From Streptococcus ruminicola (GTDB lineage: Bacteria; Bacillota; Bacilli; Lactobacillales; Streptococcaceae): DNA of 64,000 bases. Made by a program: the position numbers and the translations under genes. Every line of letters starts with the position of its first letter. The first letter of the stretch is position 1. The DNA is taken from assembly GCF_011387195.1 (NCBI RefSeq), contig NZ_CP046919.1:1054001-1118000 (forward strand), in the 5' to 3' direction. The notes below the pieces were generated by a model, which was given only the letters and a program-made list of their open reading frames with translations, ran no database searches and was not told where the DNA came from. Positions 62,240-64,000 of this stretch are shown here, in pieces.

Positions 62240-64000
62240 ATGAAAATTATTAATATTGGAGTTTTAGCTCATGTTGATGCAGGAAAAACTACCTTAACAG
62301 AAAGCTTATTATATAACAGTGGAGCGATTACAGAATTAGGAAGCGTGGACAAAGGTACAACGAGGACGGATAATACGCTTTTAGAACGTCAGAGAGGAAT
62401 TACAATTCAGACAGGAATAACCTCTTTTCAGTGGGAAAATACGAAGGTGAACATCATAGACACGCCAGGACATATGGATTTCTTAGCAGAAGTATATCGT
62501 TCATTATCAGTTTTAGATGGGGCAATTCTACTGATTTCTGCAAAAGATGGCGTACAAGCACAAACTCGTATATTATTTCATGCACTTAGGAAAATGGGGA
62601 TTCCCACAATCTTTTTTATCAATAAGATTGACCAAAATGGAATTGATTTATCAACGGTTTATCAGGATATTAAAGAGAAACTTTCTGCCGAAATTGTAAT
62701 CAAACAGAAGGTAGAACTGTATCCTAATATGTGTGTGACGAACTTTACCGAATCTGAACAATGGGATACGGTAATAGAGGGAAACGATGACCTTTTAGAG
62801 AAATATATGTCCGGTAAATCATTAGAAGCATTGGAACTCGAACAAGAGGAAAGCATAAGATTTCAGAATTGTTCCCTGTTCCCTGTTTATCACGGAAGTG
62901 CAAAAAACAATATAGGGATTGATAACCTTATAGAAGTGATTACGAATAAATTTTATTCATCAACACATCGAGGTCAGTCTGAACTTTGCGGAAATGTTTT
63001 CAAAATTGAATATACAAAAAAAAGACAACGTCTTGCATATATACGCCTTTATAGTGGAGTACTACATTTACGAGATTCGGTTAGAGTATCAGAAAAAGAA
63101 AAAATAAAAGTTACAGAAATGTATACTTCAATAAATGGTGAATTATGTAAAATCGATAAGGCTTATTCCGGGGAAATTGTTATTTTGCAAAATGAGTTTT
63201 TGAAGCTAAATAGTGTTCTTGGAGATACAAAGCTATTGCCACAGAGAGAGAGAATTGAAAATCCGCTCCCTCTGCTGCAAACAACTGTTGAACCGAGCAA
63301 ACCTCAACAAAGGGAAATGTTACTTGATGCACTTTTAGAAATCTCCGACTGTGACCCGCTTCTACAATATTATGTGGATTCTACGACACATGAAATCATA
63401 CTTTCTTTCTTAGGGAAAGTACAAATGGAAGTGACTTGTGCTCTATTGCAAGAAAAGTATCATGTGGAGGTAAAAATAAAAAAGCCTACAGTCATTTATA
63501 TGGAAAGACCGTTAAAAAAAGCAGAGTATACCATTCACATCGAAGAGCCACCGAATCCCTTCTGGGCTTCCATTGGTCTTTCTGTAGCACCGCTTCCATT
63601 AGGGAGCGGAGTACAGTATGAGAGCTCGGTTTCTCTTGGATACTTAAATCAATCGTTTCAAAATGCAGTTATGGAAGGGATACGATATGGCTGTGAACAA
63701 GGATTGTATGGTTGGAATGTGACGGACTGTAAAATCTGTTTTAAGTATGGCTTATACTATAGCCCTGTTAGTACCCCAGCAGATTTTCGGATGCTTGCTC
63801 CTATTGTATTGGAACAAGTTTTAAAAAAAGCTGGAACAGAATTGTTAGAGCCATATCTTAGTTTTAAAATTTATGCACCACAAGAATATCTTTCACGAGC
63901 ATATAGCGATGCTCCTAAATATTGTGCGAACATCGTAGACACTCAATTGAAAAATAATGAGGTCATTCTTAGTGGAGAAATCCCTGCTCGGTGTATTCAA
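62240..64000 (+). CDS. tet(M): Tetracycline resistance ribosomal protection protein Tet(M), 3' end cut by window
   Basis: The first 587 codons of about 639 are present and uninterrupted. The protein is an EF-G-like GTPase that removes tetracycline from the ribosome. GTPase motifs are AHVDAGKTT (about 10-18), DTPGH (about 74-78) and NKID (about 128-131). Domain IV/V sequence follows to RCIQ at the edge. RBS ATGGAGG. It is controlled by the promoter, leader peptide and attenuator upstream. The C-terminal 52 residues lie beyond position 64000. Confidence 0.97.
   Translation, partial: MKIINIGVLAHVDAGKTTLTESLLYNSGAITELGSVDKGTTRTDNTLLERQRGITIQTGITSFQWENTKVNIIDTPGHMDFLAEVYRSLSVLDGAILLISAKDGVQAQTRILFHALRKMGIPTIFFINKIDQNGIDLSTVYQDIKEKLSAEIVIKQKVELYPNMCVTNFTESEQWDTVIEGNDDLLEKYMSGKSLEALELEQEESIRFQNCSLFPVYHGSAKNNIGIDNLIEVITNKFYSSTHRGQSELCGNVFKIEYTKKRQRLAYIRLYSGVLHLRDSVRVSEKEKIKVTEMYTSINGELCKIDKAYSGEIVILQNEFLKLNSVLGDTKLLPQRERIENPLPLLQTTVEPSKPQQREMLLDALLEISDCDPLLQYYVDSTTHEIILSFLGKVQMEVTCALLQEKYHVEVKIKKPTVIYMERPLKKAEYTIHIEEPPNPFWASIGLSVAPLPLGSGVQYESSVSLGYLNQSFQNAVMEGIRYGCEQGLYGWNVTDCKICFKYGLYYSPVSTPADFRMLAPIVLEQVLKKAGTELLEPYLSFKIYAPQEYLSRAYSDAPKYCANIVDTQLKNNEVILSGEIPARCIQ

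Larger units (their letters stand above)
50114..64000 (+). mobile_element. Tn916-family conjugative transposon carrying tet(M), left part
   Basis: The order orf23-22-21-oriT-20-19-18-17-16-15-14-13-leader-tet(M) is that of Tn916 without insertions or losses. The left end lies close to 50114-50124, inside an A-run that follows TTTTTAAC, a typical T-rich/A-rich target. Two Int arm-type sites lie at 50189-50210. The remaining genes (end of tet(M), orf6-orf5, xis, int) and the right junction are outside the window. The exact terminal base cannot be fixed without the right end or an empty-site relative. Confidence 0.95.

Overview
The window is a low-GC Firmicutes chromosome, almost certainly a Streptococcus. 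The best fit is the bovis/equinus group, because an msm-type raffinose locus, a lac phosphotransferase locus with a secreted galactanase, and a galK-galT-galE operon sit together; the species is inferred. The gene order dexB - galR - galK - galT - galE and the yajC/uppS/cdsA/rseP/proS/polC block are streptococcal backbone.

Positions 1-17.1k and 17.2-18.9k are for sugar use. The 3' end of lacD and lacX close a tagatose-6-phosphate lac operon. A second operon follows, controlled by an RNA antitermination site: lacT, lacG, lacF, lacE and a secreted GH53 endo-beta-1,4-galactanase. It probably serves plant (pectic) beta-galactan fragments as much as lactose. An ABC-2 exporter pair is flanked by two identical copies of one terminator. 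Next come msmR (minus strand), aga, msmE, msmF, msmG, gtfA and dexB for raffinose, melibiose and isomaltooligosaccharides; msmK, which lies between gtfA and dexB in S. mutans, is missing.

Positions 18.9-29.7k (minus strand) form an accessory island for a type VII secretion (T7SSb) LXG polymorphic toxin. Two small helical partner proteins, a DUF4176 protein, one full-length LXG toxin and its immunity gene are followed by three tandem orphan modules. Each module has a near-identical pre-toxin block without the LXG domain, a different C-terminal toxin end, its own immunity gene and a repeated boundary hairpin. One orphan end is TNT/NAD-glycohydrolase-like, one is a paralogue of the full-length gene's own toxin end, and one carries an in-frame stop codon. 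Three immunity proteins share a C-terminal domain joined to unrelated N-termini. This is the most interesting part of the window.

Positions 29.8-34.7k hold galR and the Leloir operon galKTE with a strong promoter and a cre site. Positions 34.7-45.7k hold core genes: an acetyltransferase, yajC, uppS, cdsA, rseP, proS and polC. Positions 45.7-50.1k hold a small orphan hydrophobic protein behind a promoter whose spacer is a TA-repeat, a MarR regulator with an FMN reductase, def, a Crp/Fnr regulator and an MFS transporter.

From about 50.12k to the right edge lies a Tn916-family conjugative transposon, entered from its orf24 end: Int arm sites, orf23 to orf13 in standard order, the tet(M) leader and tet(M), which is open at position 64000. 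Its xis/int end is outside the window. It appears to have inserted into the extreme 3' end of the MFS gene. No rRNA, tRNA or CRISPR array was seen.
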